DNA from: Desulfobacterales bacterium
Lineage (GTDB): Bacteria > Desulfobacterota > Desulfobacteria > Desulfobacterales > Desulfosarcinaceae
Direction of reading: 5' to 3'
Assembly (NCBI GenBank): GCA_016218685.1
Contig: JACRDD010000004.1
Coordinates: 411,583 to 475,582 of the forward strand
Length of the DNA stretch: 64,000 nt
Position numbers and translations under genes: made by a program. Shown piece after piece: positions 15,903 to 24,244 of the stretch (the first letter of the stretch is position 1; every line of letters begins with the position of its first letter). The notes below the pieces were generated by a model, which saw only the letters and a list, made by a program, of their open reading frames with translations, had not been told where the DNA came from and did no database searches.

Positions 15903-18371
15903 TTATAGCTGTGCGAGACGTTCAAGGTGCGCCAGCACCATCTTGATTTCTGCGTAGGAGCAATCGTGGCCGAGCGCCATTTTTAGCTCCTTTAATGATT
16001 TTGTGTGGATACCGGCAATCTTCTGCTCGACTGCCTGCCGTTTCTCATGGGCCACGACCCGGTCGATCTCCAATTGCCCCTGGGCCACGAAAAAGGCCAG
16101 GTGTCTTTCAATGGTGGTGGTGCTCAGGCCCCGCCGGGCCGCGACCTGGTGGATGGTCAGGCCCCCCTGGAACAGTTCGAGGCTGGCTTGTTTGGTATCT
16201 TCCTTGGCCGCGGACGCTTCCTTGGGTTTGTCCGCCGGTTTCGGGGTTGCGGGTTCCGGCAAGGATACCGTCTCGATTCCGTGCCGGCGGCGGTACTCCG
16301 CCACCAGGGCCGTCAGTTCAGGCCCGAAGCGGGCCGCCAGGCGCTTGCCGATGCCCTTGATCTTCTTCAGCGACGTCAGGCTGTCGGGCAGGTGCACCGC
16401 GATCTGCACCAAGGTTTTCTGGTGCAGAATCTGGTAGTGGGCCACGCCCTCTTCGGCGGCCTTTTCCTTGCGCCATTGCCGCAAGGCATCGAACAGCTCG
16501 GGATGGCCTACATCCGCCTGGGAGTAGGTGGCCGTCTCGGCTTTGGGTTTGGGTTGATCCACGGCGATGGCTGCGGTCGAGAGCGCCCGCAGGTAGCGGT
16601 CGGGGGCGAACACCTCCCTCAGGGCGTTCACGCCGGCCCGCTTTACCGTGCTCTCCTCGCGCAACTGTTTGAGGGCGTCGTGAATGTTCTTGCGGACTTC
16701 CTTGTTGTCCGATTCGACAGTGATGTTCTCGATCCAGGGCGAAAGGATCGTTGCGAACTTCTCCTCGAAGTACACGGCCGCTTTGTTCAGTCGATCCAGG
16801 ATGGCGCCATCGGCCGACGGCAACCCCGCGGCGTTGAACATGCCTTGCAACTGGCGTTTAAACTTTTCGCCCACCTCACAGATATCCGTCGTGGTGCGTT
16901 GGTGGATCTCGGCGACATCGCCGCCGCCCGAGAGCTGTAGAATTTTGGCATTGCCCCGCAGCAGTCCGGCCACGCGGCCGATCAGCCAGCGCATGCGGTC
17001 GAAGGTGAAGCACTCCAGCAGCAATTGCTGTTGATAACGGTTTTGGGCGGCTGCCAAGGCTTCGGCCGAAGGGGTTTGAGCGACCACTTCGCTGACGAAA
17101 CGCTTCACGGACGGATCGGTTTTGACGGTAACCGCGGTCAGCGGCGCGCTGAGCACCATGCCCTCCAGGGTCCGGCAGCGGCTCAAGGCCACGTAGACCT
17201 GGCCATGGGCGAAGGCCGCCTGGGCGTCGATGACCGCCTTGTCGAAGGTGAGCCCCTGGCTCTTGTGGATGGTGATGGCCCAGGCCAGCTTGAGCGGATA
17301 TTGGCGGAAAGTGCCGATGACCTTCTGGGAGATTTCGGCCGTTTCAGGGTCGATGGTGTATTCGATATTCTCCCAGGTGGTTTTCTCCACCGTGATCGCC
17401 TCCGCATCCCCCGGGCAGCGCACCTCGATGCTGCCGCTCGATATGCCCGTGACTTTGCCGATCTTGCCATTGAAATAGGCCTTGTCGACCGACATGTCGT
17501 TGCGGATGAACATCACCTGGGCGCCGGTTTTTACTTCCAGGGTGGCGGCGGTGGGAAAGGCCTGCTCCGGGAAATCGCCTTCGGATTCGGCATCGAAAAG
17601 GCGGCTTTGGCCCTTGAGGGCTTTGAGCTTGGCCGCGTTGATGGCCTCGGCGCCGCTGTTGTGGGTGCACAGGGTGATGTAGCCGTCGCCCTCCTTGGGC
17701 GTGAAACCGGGGATGTGCCGGGCGTTGAGCTGCCGGAGGGTCTCCGGATCGAGCCGGTTGTCGCGGACGCGATTGAGCAGTTCGATAAAGCGCTGGTCCG
17801 ATTGGCGGTAGATATGTTTGAGCTCGATGGGGATCAGCTCGGTGCGGCCCAGCGCGGTGCTGCTGAAGAAATAGGGCGAGGCGTAGTACTCTTTGAGCAT
17901 CTGCCACTCCGCCTGCTTGACCACCGGCGCCAGCTGCTGCAGGTCGCCGATCATCAACAGCTGTACCCCGCCGAACGGCAGATCCGAGCGGCGGTAGCGC
18001 CGCAGCACGCTGTCCACGCCGTCGAGCAGGTCCGCGCGCACCATGCTGATCTCGTCGATCACCAAAAGGTCGAGGCTGCGGATGATGTTCTTCTTTTCCC
18101 GCCGGATGCGGTGCTGGCCGGTATGCACCTCGCTGCCGGGCAGGAACGGGCCGAACGGCAACTGGAAAAACGAGTGCAGGGTGACGCCGCCGGCATTGAT
18201 GGCTGCAACGCCCGTGGGGGCTGTCACCACCATGCGTTTGGGCGTCTTGCTCTTGATGGCGTGCAAAAAGGTGGTTTTGCCCGTGCCGGCCTTGCCGGTC
18301 AGGAAGATATGGCAGTTGGTGTTCCGGACGAACTCTTCGGCCAATTGGAGCTCGGGGTTGGGGTTGTTCAT
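15903..18371 (-). CDS. Pif1-like SF1 DNA helicase with C-terminal HRDC and winged-helix domains
   Basis: The 822-residue protein begins with a Pif1/RecD-type helicase core: Walker A in FLTGKAGTGKTTFL (about 23-36), TAPTGVAAINAGG, Walker B in LLVIDEISMVRADLL, GDLQQLAPV and the late motif AWAITIHKSQGLTFDKAVID with YVALSRCRTLEG. After a variable part, residues about 620-690 resemble an HRDC domain (LFDALRQWRKEKAAEEGVAHYQIL). A RecQ-C-terminal-like helix-turn-helix follows (GLTIHQVAARRGLSTTTIERHL). Pif1 helicases unwind G-quadruplexes, R-loops and stalled forks 5' to 3'. This domain set is common in Bacteroidetes and Desulfobacterota. It is a single-gene unit. Confidence 0.9.
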   Translation of the reverse strand: MNNPNPELQLAEEFVRNTNCHIFLTGKAGTGKTTFLHAIKSKTPKRMVVTAPTGVAAINAGGVTLHSFFQLPFGPFLPGSEVHTGQHRIRREKKNIIRSLDLLVIDEISMVRADLLDGVDSVLRRYRRSDLPFGGVQLLMIGDLQQLAPVVKQAEWQMLKEYYASPYFFSSTALGRTELIPIELKHIYRQSDQRFIELLNRVRDNRLDPETLRQLNARHIPGFTPKEGDGYITLCTHNSGAEAINAAKLKALKGQSRLFDAESEGDFPEQAFPTAATLEVKTGAQVMFIRNDMSVDKAYFNGKIGKVTGISSGSIEVRCPGDAEAITVEKTTWENIEYTIDPETAEISQKVIGTFRQYPLKLAWAITIHKSQGLTFDKAVIDAQAAFAHGQVYVALSRCRTLEGMVLSAPLTAVTVKTDPSVKRFVSEVVAQTPSAEALAAAQNRYQQQLLLECFTFDRMRWLIGRVAGLLRGNAKILQLSGGGDVAEIHQRTTTDICEVGEKFKRQLQGMFNAAGLPSADGAILDRLNKAAVYFEEKFATILSPWIENITVESDNKEVRKNIHDALKQLREESTVKRAGVNALREVFAPDRYLRALSTAAIAVDQPKPKAETATYSQADVGHPELFDALRQWRKEKAAEEGVAHYQILHQKTLVQIAVHLPDSLTSLKKIKGIGKRLAARFGPELTALVAEYRRRHGIETVSLPEPATPKPADKPKEASAAKEDTKQASLELFQGGLTIHQVAARRGLSTTTIERHLAFFVAQGQLEIDRVVAHEKRQAVEQKIAGIHTKSLKELKMALGHDCSYAEIKMVLAHLERLAQL

Positions 18372-18679
18372 TGGATCGTTTCCGAATCTAAAACTCAGGG
18401 TTCCATGGCGGTGCGTCAGCGGTTTGAAGCAACCAAGCGAACATATAGAAGCGGCCCTGCCGTGTCAATGCCGGCGGCAAACCGGGTGCATCTCTTGGCC
18501 CGCGAGGCCATGTTTGAATTCAGCACATAGCCATCCGTATTAACCTGCATTAGTGTTGATGGCGCGAGACCCGATGCGCGAAGGTGCGACCTGCTCAAGT
18601 TTGTGCCCCCTGGCTGCTTTTCGAATACTCCGCTGCGTTCAAGCCGCTGAGGGATTCGGAGCCCATAAGGACATCCCCC

Positions 18680-18799
18680 ATGAATAACGACACGCTTTTG
18701 GCCGATCAAGTTCGAAAACTATATGACAGCACGGTGTTTGGCTCGGCCGCGACACTGATCAACGGGTCCATCCTCGTCCTGGTGCGCGCGATCACGTGA
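18680..18799 (+). pseudogene. 5' fragment of the following hybrid histidine kinase gene, separated by a frameshift
   Basis: The 39-codon reading frame starts at the ATG at 18680 (MNNDTLLADQVRKLYDST) and its last visible part, LINGSILVLVRAIT, is the first half of a membrane helix. It stops at TGA 18797-18799. The rest of that hydrophobic region continues in another frame at 18796. Removing one CG from the GCGCGCG tract near 18785-18792 would join both frames as ILVLVRDHVSTLNL. The natural explanation is a 2-base expansion in a dinucleotide repeat or a sequencing error. Confidence 0.7.
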
Positions 18800-20892
18800 G
18801 CACCTTGAACTTATGTCTGTGGCTGGGGGCGGCGCTGCTCGTCAGTATGATCCGCTTGTCGCTTTACAAGGGCTACCGCAAAGCCCGGCCGCATCCGAAC
18901 GAAGCGCAAAAATGGAAAAACCTATTTATCGCTTCGCTCTCTCTGTCCGGCATCGTCTGGGGTGCCACGGCCATCTTTCTTTTTCCACCGGGCGCTACCG
19001 CCCACCAGGCATTCATCGCTTTTGTCAGCGGAGGGATGGTGGCCGGCGCAGTCGGCTCGTTTACCGCCGTGCTAAGCGCCTATTACCTGTTCAGCGCGGC
19101 CGCCTTGGTACCGATCATCGTCCGTTTCTTTCTTATGGGCAGCGAAATCCATATTGCCATGGGGACCATGACCTTGCTCTTTCTTGCGATCATGTCCATG
19201 ACGGCCCTGCGCACCCACCGTGACTACCTCGCGCTGCTTGCTTTGAGATATGAAAACCGCGATCTCGTCGAAGGGCTGCGGCAGGAGGTCCGTCAACGCA
19301 CCCAAGCCGAAGAGGACCTGCTGACAAGGAACCAGCAGATCGAAGAGATGGCCCAGGAAGCGTTGCGCCGGGGTGAGGAAAAGTATCGCGAACTGGTGGA
19401 AAATATAAACGATGTCTTGTTTACCATCGCCCCGGATTACCGAACGGCCTACATCAGCCCCATGGTTGAAGTGCTGTTCGGCTACCGGCCTGAAGAAATA
19501 GTGGGCCGACCTTTCTGGGAATTGGTCAATGCAAACGACCGGGCCCGAATTCAGGTTGATTTCGAAAAAGCGATTGGCAAGGAGGCCAGAGCCAACGAGT
19601 ATCGCTTCGTGAGCAAGTCGGGCCAGATCAAATGGTGCCGGGTCAGCGTCCGTTCCATAGCCGAAAATGGCGGTGCCAGCATCCAAGGCGTCCTGGCCGA
19701 TATCACCCAATCTAAATATCTGGAGGAACAATTGCAGCGGGCCCACAAGATGGAAGCCCTTGGGTTCCTGGCCGGCGGCGTGGCCCACGATTTGAACAAC
19801 ATTTTAAGTGGTATTGTCAGCTATCCGGACTTGCTGCTGCTCGATCTGCCCCGGGACAGCCCGTTGCACGAACCGCTGGTCACCATCAGGTCCTCGGGCG
19901 AAAGGGCCGCCGCCATTGTTCAAGACCTTTTGACGCTCGCCCGTCGAGGCGTTTCCTCCACGGCGCTTCTAAATTTAAACGCCATCATCGAGAGCTACCT
20001 GCGATCCCCCGAATTCATAACGCTGAAAGCGCTTTTTCCGGAAATACGCGTCGAAAAGAATTTGCAGCCCGACCTTTTGAATGTGATCGGTTCAGAGGCG
20101 CACTTGTCCAAAACCTTGATGAACCTGGTTTCGAATGCGGCCGAGGCCATGCCGAACGGCGGCACCATCACCATCCGCTCGGCCAACCAATACTTAGACC
20201 AAACCGTTACCGGGTTCGAAACCGTCGTCGAAGGCGAATATGTCGTGATCAGCGTCACCGATGCCGGTGTCGGGATCGCGGAAGAGGATCTGGAAAGGAT
20301 TTTTGAGCCGTTTTACACCAGGAAAGTGATGGGGCGCAGCGGGTCCGGGCTCGGCATGGCCGTGGTTTGGGGCACGGTAAAGGATCACGGTGGCTACATC
20401 AACGTCCGGAGCCGCAAAGGCGCGGGATCCAGTTTCGAACTGTATTTTCCGGCCACGCGCAGGTCATTGCCTGAAACCCAGAAGGTTTCATATGAATCCT
20501 ATGCGGGCCGCGGCGAATCGATCCTGGTGATCGATGATGTGAAACATCAGCGTGAGATTGCCGTGATGATGCTTGGCCGCCTGGGCTATCGCGCCGAAGC
20601 GGTGGCCGGCGGCGAAGCGGCGATCGACTATCTGGCCCGCAAGCAGGTCGACCTGCTTATCCTCGATATGATCATGGCACCGGGGATGGACGGCTTGGAA
20701 ACCTACCAGCAAGTTTTGAAAATCAACCCGCGGCAGAAAGCGATCATCGTCAGCGGGTATTCGGAAACCGACCGGGTCAGTCAAACCCAGGCCCTGGGGG
20801 CTGGGGAGTATATTCGAAAGCCCTACACCCTTGAGTCCATCGGCCTGGCGATAAAAAAAGAGCTGGCGCGGCAGTGGCAAGGGGGGAAGTGA
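18796..20892 (+). CDS. Hybrid sensor histidine kinase (MASE-like membrane domain, PAS, HisKA, HATPase, REC), 5' end split off by frameshift
   Basis: Read from the GTG at 18796, the 698-residue protein has several membrane helices in residues 1-135. A PAS domain follows (about 200-315; ISPMVEVLFGYRPEEIVGRPFWELV), then a HisKA dimerisation helix with the phospho-acceptor in GGVAHDLNNILSGIVSYPD and an ATPase domain (DAGVGIAEEDLERIFEPFYT, GSGLGMAVVWG). A receiver domain lies at about 575-690, with the acceptor Asp in LLILDMIMAPGMDG and the Lys in IRKPYT. The true N-terminus is in the fragment at 18680. Its core is closely similar to the kinase at 36259-38556, so the two are paralogues. Signal and output are unknown. 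Confidence 0.88.
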   Translation: MSTLNLCLWLGAALLVSMIRLSLYKGYRKARPHPNEAQKWKNLFIASLSLSGIVWGATAIFLFPPGATAHQAFIAFVSGGMVAGAVGSFTAVLSAYYLFSAAALVPIIVRFFLMGSEIHIAMGTMTLLFLAIMSMTALRTHRDYLALLALRYENRDLVEGLRQEVRQRTQAEEDLLTRNQQIEEMAQEALRRGEEKYRELVENINDVLFTIAPDYRTAYISPMVEVLFGYRPEEIVGRPFWELVNANDRARIQVDFEKAIGKEARANEYRFVSKSGQIKWCRVSVRSIAENGGASIQGVLADITQSKYLEEQLQRAHKMEALGFLAGGVAHDLNNILSGIVSYPDLLLLDLPRDSPLHEPLVTIRSSGERAAAIVQDLLTLARRGVSSTALLNLNAIIESYLRSPEFITLKALFPEIRVEKNLQPDLLNVIGSEAHLSKTLMNLVSNAAEAMPNGGTITIRSANQYLDQTVTGFETVVEGEYVVISVTDAGVGIAEEDLERIFEPFYTRKVMGRSGSGLGMAVVWGTVKDHGGYINVRSRKGAGSSFELYFPATRRSLPETQKVSYESYAGRGESILVIDDVKHQREIAVMMLGRLGYRAEAVAGGEAAIDYLARKQVDLLILDMIMAPGMDGLETYQQVLKINPRQKAIIVSGYSETDRVSQTQALGAGEYIRKPYTLESIGLAIKKELARQWQGGK

Positions 20893-20898
20893 ATAGCG

Positions 20899-21501
20899 CT
20901 ACTTGCCGGCGGCCTTGCCCAGGAGTTCGCTTCCCAGCTTTTGCAGGGCCTGCTCGCTGCGCTCGCCCAGCCAGATACCGAACAAGGCTTTTTTGATCGG
21001 CATGCCCGGGATGGTGACGATGGCGTGCGCGCTTCCGTTTTTGAAGGTCTGCACACCGACCCCTTGCCTATAGACAATCTCAAACAGATCGCCTTCCTGG
21101 ATCTTCTCGGAAAAGGTGCTCAGAAACAGGTCGATCTCTTTTTGGATCGGCGCCGTGTTGCCCCTCGTGGATTCGGCGAATCCGGTGAGGGTAGCTTCGG
21201 TGAATCTCTCCGCGGTGAGCAGTGAAGAGACGATCTTGATCCGCAGCATCATGGTCTCATCGGCATCGATGATCTCCTGGGCATTGCCGCTCTTGTTCTT
21301 TAGATAAAGACCGGCCACGTAGATATCCTTCTTGACGATCCCGGCCAATTTCTTGACCCGCACGCCCGCGCCGTTCAGTAGCAGGGTTTCGTCTCCGACT
21401 GCAAGGGTGTCGGGAAGATCCACGCCTTTGACGTTGAGCGCATAGGAGAAAGCAACGCTCGCCAGAACAATCAGCAACGCCAGACAAAAACCCTTTAACA
21501 T
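20899..21501 (-). CDS. Exported chalcone isomerase-like protein
   Basis: The 200-residue protein has a signal peptide (FCLALLIVLASVAFSYALN) followed by a chalcone-isomerase-like fold. The pattern is VKGVDLPDTLAVGDETLLLNGAGVRVKK, then DIYVAGLYLKNKSG, and near the end IPGMPIKKALFGIWLGE. Bacterial relatives are periplasmic, not flavonoid enzymes; they probably bind fatty acids or another small ligand. The start at 21499-21501 has AGGAGG eight bases before it, and longer readings place the signal peptide inside the chain. It converges on the hybrid kinase gene with a 6-base gap. Confidence 0.85.
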   Translation of the reverse strand: MLKGFCLALLIVLASVAFSYALNVKGVDLPDTLAVGDETLLLNGAGVRVKKLAGIVKKDIYVAGLYLKNKSGNAQEIIDADETMMLRIKIVSSLLTAERFTEATLTGFAESTRGNTAPIQKEIDLFLSTFSEKIQEGDLFEIVYRQGVGVQTFKNGSAHAIVTIPGMPIKKALFGIWLGERSEQALQKLGSELLGKAAGK

Positions 21502-21688
21502 CGCTTCCCTCCTTGGTGTGCAGCCTGCGCATGGCAGGTCGCTAGCTGCCATGGTGCTCCCGGATTCCTTGAAAAGGTCCGGGATTCGTTTCTGGAATCG
21601 GTCGATACAGAGTGTCAATTTCGGAAAATGTAAACTGACATGCCATTTCTAAAGCCTGGCGGCTTGGCTGTCAAACGCTTTTTGCGGG

Positions 21689-22867
21689 TCATTGCACAGC
21701 TTTCAGAGCCCCTTCCCAGCGGCGGGCGATCCAGCGCAGGGCGCCCAGCATCAAACCGCCGCTGCCCGCGGCCAGCAGGCCGATGACCCGGATGCGGCTG
21801 CTCCAATCCAGCGAGATGAGGGCCATGGCCGCGGCGCCGGCCACGAAGTAGACAAAAATCATCAGGGACGACGCGGTGCCCACGTCCTGGCTGACCTGTT
21901 CCAGTACCAGGTTGTTGCTTAACGGCCGGGTCAGACCGAGGCAGTAGGTGACCAGGAACATCGCCACGGCAAAGGGCAGGGGGCCCCGGGGGCCGATCAG
22001 CCAAATGGCCGGGCCGCCGGCGGCGATACCGGCAAACCCGACCCACAGGAGGGGCAAGCCCGGCATGCGGCGGGTCAGACGGCTGCATGTAAAGGCGCCA
22101 AGCATCATGGCCAGGGCGTTGCCGCCGAAGAAAAAGCCGAACATCTGGGGATCGATCTCAAAATAGGAGATATATATGGCGGGGGAGCCGGCGATGAAGG
22201 CGAAGATGGGCGTCATGAGCAGCGCCATCAAGATATTGAGGGTGATGAAACGCTTGTTTTGGAACAGCCCCAGGTAGCGTCCCAGGATCTGTCCGAGGGT
22301 GGCCGGGACCTTGTTTTGCAAAGGTTCGGGCATGCGCAGGACGCCGACCCAGGCCAGCACGGCCCAGGCGGCCTGGATAAAGAAAATCCAGCGCCAGTCC
22401 AGCCACTTGAGCACCCATCCGCCCAGCACGGGGGCCAGCATGGGCGCCAAGGCCACGATGACGCCCAGGTGGGCCAGCAGTCGCTGCCGCTCGCGGGCCG
22501 CAAACAGATCCTTGGCAATGGCCATGGAGAGGGCCGAGCCTGACGCGGCGCCCAGGGCCTGGAGCATGCGAAAAGCGATCAGGTGGCCCACCCCCTGGGA
22601 CAGCCCGCACAAGAGGCTGGCCAGAATATAGAGCGCGATGCCGACGAGCAAGAGCGGGCGGCGGCCGTAACTGTCCGATATGGGACCATAGGCCAGCAGC
22701 GCGACGCTGAAGCAGACGAAGAACAAGACCAGGGTCAGGTTGATGGTGGCCAGTTCGACGCCCCAGGCGGCTTGGAGCGTGGGCAGGGCCGGCAGGTACA
22801 TGTCCGTGGAGATGGGCGGGAAGGCGGCCAGCAGGGCGAGCAGCAGTAAGGTGCGGATATAAGACAT
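21689..22867 (-). CDS. MFS multidrug exporter, Bcr/CflA family
   Basis: The 392-residue protein has about twelve hydrophobic helices and the Bcr/CflA (DHA1) motifs: AAFPPISTDMYLPALPTL in helix 1, YGPISDSYGRRPLLLVG after helix 2 (motif A) and the LAPMLAPVLGGWVL block (motif C of antiporters). It exports drugs in exchange for protons across the inner membrane. I use the ATG at 22865-22867, which places helix 1 at the N-terminus; two ATGs further upstream would add up to 23 residues. It is divergent from the RND adaptor gene; the shared intergenic region may coordinate the two efflux systems. Confidence 0.9.
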   Translation of the reverse strand: MSYIRTLLLLALLAAFPPISTDMYLPALPTLQAAWGVELATINLTLVLFFVCFSVALLAYGPISDSYGRRPLLLVGIALYILASLLCGLSQGVGHLIAFRMLQALGAASGSALSMAIAKDLFAARERQRLLAHLGVIVALAPMLAPVLGGWVLKWLDWRWIFFIQAAWAVLAWVGVLRMPEPLQNKVPATLGQILGRYLGLFQNKRFITLNILMALLMTPIFAFIAGSPAIYISYFEIDPQMFGFFFGGNALAMMLGAFTCSRLTRRMPGLPLLWVGFAGIAAGGPAIWLIGPRGPLPFAVAMFLVTYCLGLTRPLSNNLVLEQVSQDVGTASSLMIFVYFVAGAAAMALISLDWSSRIRVIGLLAAGSGGLMLGALRWIARRWEGALKAVQ

Positions 22868-23065
22868 GGGCCGAACTTCCGGTTGGTCGGGCGTTTTGTA
22901 AAGGGTTTTCATACCCCAGTCCGGGCATGCACACAAGCTGCCGAATGCGGATATAAGCCGGGTGGGTTGTGCAAACCCTGGGAAAACAGTAAAAGGATGG
23001 TGGCCGCCCGCGTGCGCGCGGTGAATTCAACGGTGGAACTCGAAGATGAAGGCTCCGGACGACTT

Positions 23066-24244
23066 ATGAAGAACAGGATAGTATCCCGGGACGTTGAACA
23101 TAAGGCCGATTTTTTCATCGGCTTCTGGTGCTTGATGATGGTGATGCTGTGGAGCGGATGCTCCGGCGACGCGCCCCCAGCAGCCGGTGCCAAGCGTCCG
23201 GCGGCGGCCATGCCGGTCACGGTGGCCGATGTGGTGGAACAGACGGTCCCCATCGCCCTGGAGGCCGTGGGGCAGGCGGAGGCCTACACCACCGTCACGA
23301 TCAAAGCGCAGGTGGAAGGCGAATTGATCGCCGTGCATCTGCGGGAGGGGCAGTGTGTCCGCGCCGGCGACGCGCTCTTCAATATCGATGCCCGGCCGTT
23401 CGAGGCCCAGCTCAAGCAGATGCAGGCCAATCTGGCCAAAGACAAGGCCCTGCTGGAAAACGCGCGCGCCGTGCGCCAGCGCGCCGCTTCGCTCGTGGAT
23501 AAGGGCAATGTTTCCAGGGAACGCTACGATCAGTCCGTGGCCGATGTGGCCGCCTTCGAAGCCACGGTCCAGGCCGACGAAGCGGCCGTGGAAAAGGCGC
23601 GCCTCCAGTTGGCCTACTGTGCCATCCGCGCCCCCATCGACGGGTGCGCCGGCGAAGTGTTTGTCGACCGGGGCAATCTGGTCAAAGCCAACGATGCCGA
23701 GCACCCCCTGGTGGTGATCCGGCAAATCGACCCGATCCTGGTGGCCTTTTCGGTTCCGGAACGCCACCTGCCGGAGGTGAAGAAATATGCGGCCAAAGGC
23801 AAGCTCGTCGTGCGCGCGGCCATGGCCGGCCGGGAGGATGCCGCGGTCGAAGGCCAACTGACCTTCGTGGACAACAGCGTCAACGCCGGCACCGGGACCA
23901 TTTTGCTCAAGGCCACCTTCGCCAATGGGAACCAGGCGCTCTGGCCGGGGCAATTTGTGGACGTCAGCCTGCAACTCGCCGCGCAACCCAACGCGGTGGT
24001 GGTGCCCTCCCAGGCCGTGCAAACCGGCCAGAACGGACCCTATGTGTATTCGCTGAAAGCCGATCAGACCGTCGAGCTTCGGTCGGTACGGGTGGATCGC
24101 GCCGCAGGTGGATGGACGGTCATTGCCGAAGGGGTTCGGCCCGGTGACAAGGTCGTCACCGGCGGCCAGTTGCGGCTCGTCCCCGGTGCGACGGTCAAAA
24201 TCGTAGCCGGTGTCCAGGATCGGAAAGGGGCGCCGCAGCCATGA
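23066..24244 (+). CDS. RND efflux periplasmic adaptor (membrane fusion protein), lipoprotein
   Basis: The 392-residue protein has a lipoprotein signal (FWCLMMVMLWSGCSGD). It then follows the adaptor layout: TTVTIKAQVEGELIAVHLREGQ for the lipoyl half, a helical hairpin (QMQANLAKDKALLENARAVRQR), the second lipoyl half (LAYCAIRAPIDGCAGEVFVD) and a beta-barrel/proximal region (ALWPGQFVDVSLQL). This is the MdtA/AcrA family. I take the ATG at 23066 because signal-peptide features begin there; an open frame exists upstream to 22883 but encodes no protein-like pattern. Its last four bases overlap the pump gene start. Confidence 0.9.
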   Translation: MKNRIVSRDVEHKADFFIGFWCLMMVMLWSGCSGDAPPAAGAKRPAAAMPVTVADVVEQTVPIALEAVGQAEAYTTVTIKAQVEGELIAVHLREGQCVRAGDALFNIDARPFEAQLKQMQANLAKDKALLENARAVRQRAASLVDKGNVSRERYDQSVADVAAFEATVQADEAAVEKARLQLAYCAIRAPIDGCAGEVFVDRGNLVKANDAEHPLVVIRQIDPILVAFSVPERHLPEVKKYAAKGKLVVRAAMAGREDAAVEGQLTFVDNSVNAGTGTILLKATFANGNQALWPGQFVDVSLQLAAQPNAVVVPSQAVQTGQNGPYVYSLKADQTVELRSVRVDRAAGGWTVIAEGVRPGDKVVTGGQLRLVPGATVKIVAGVQDRKGAPQP

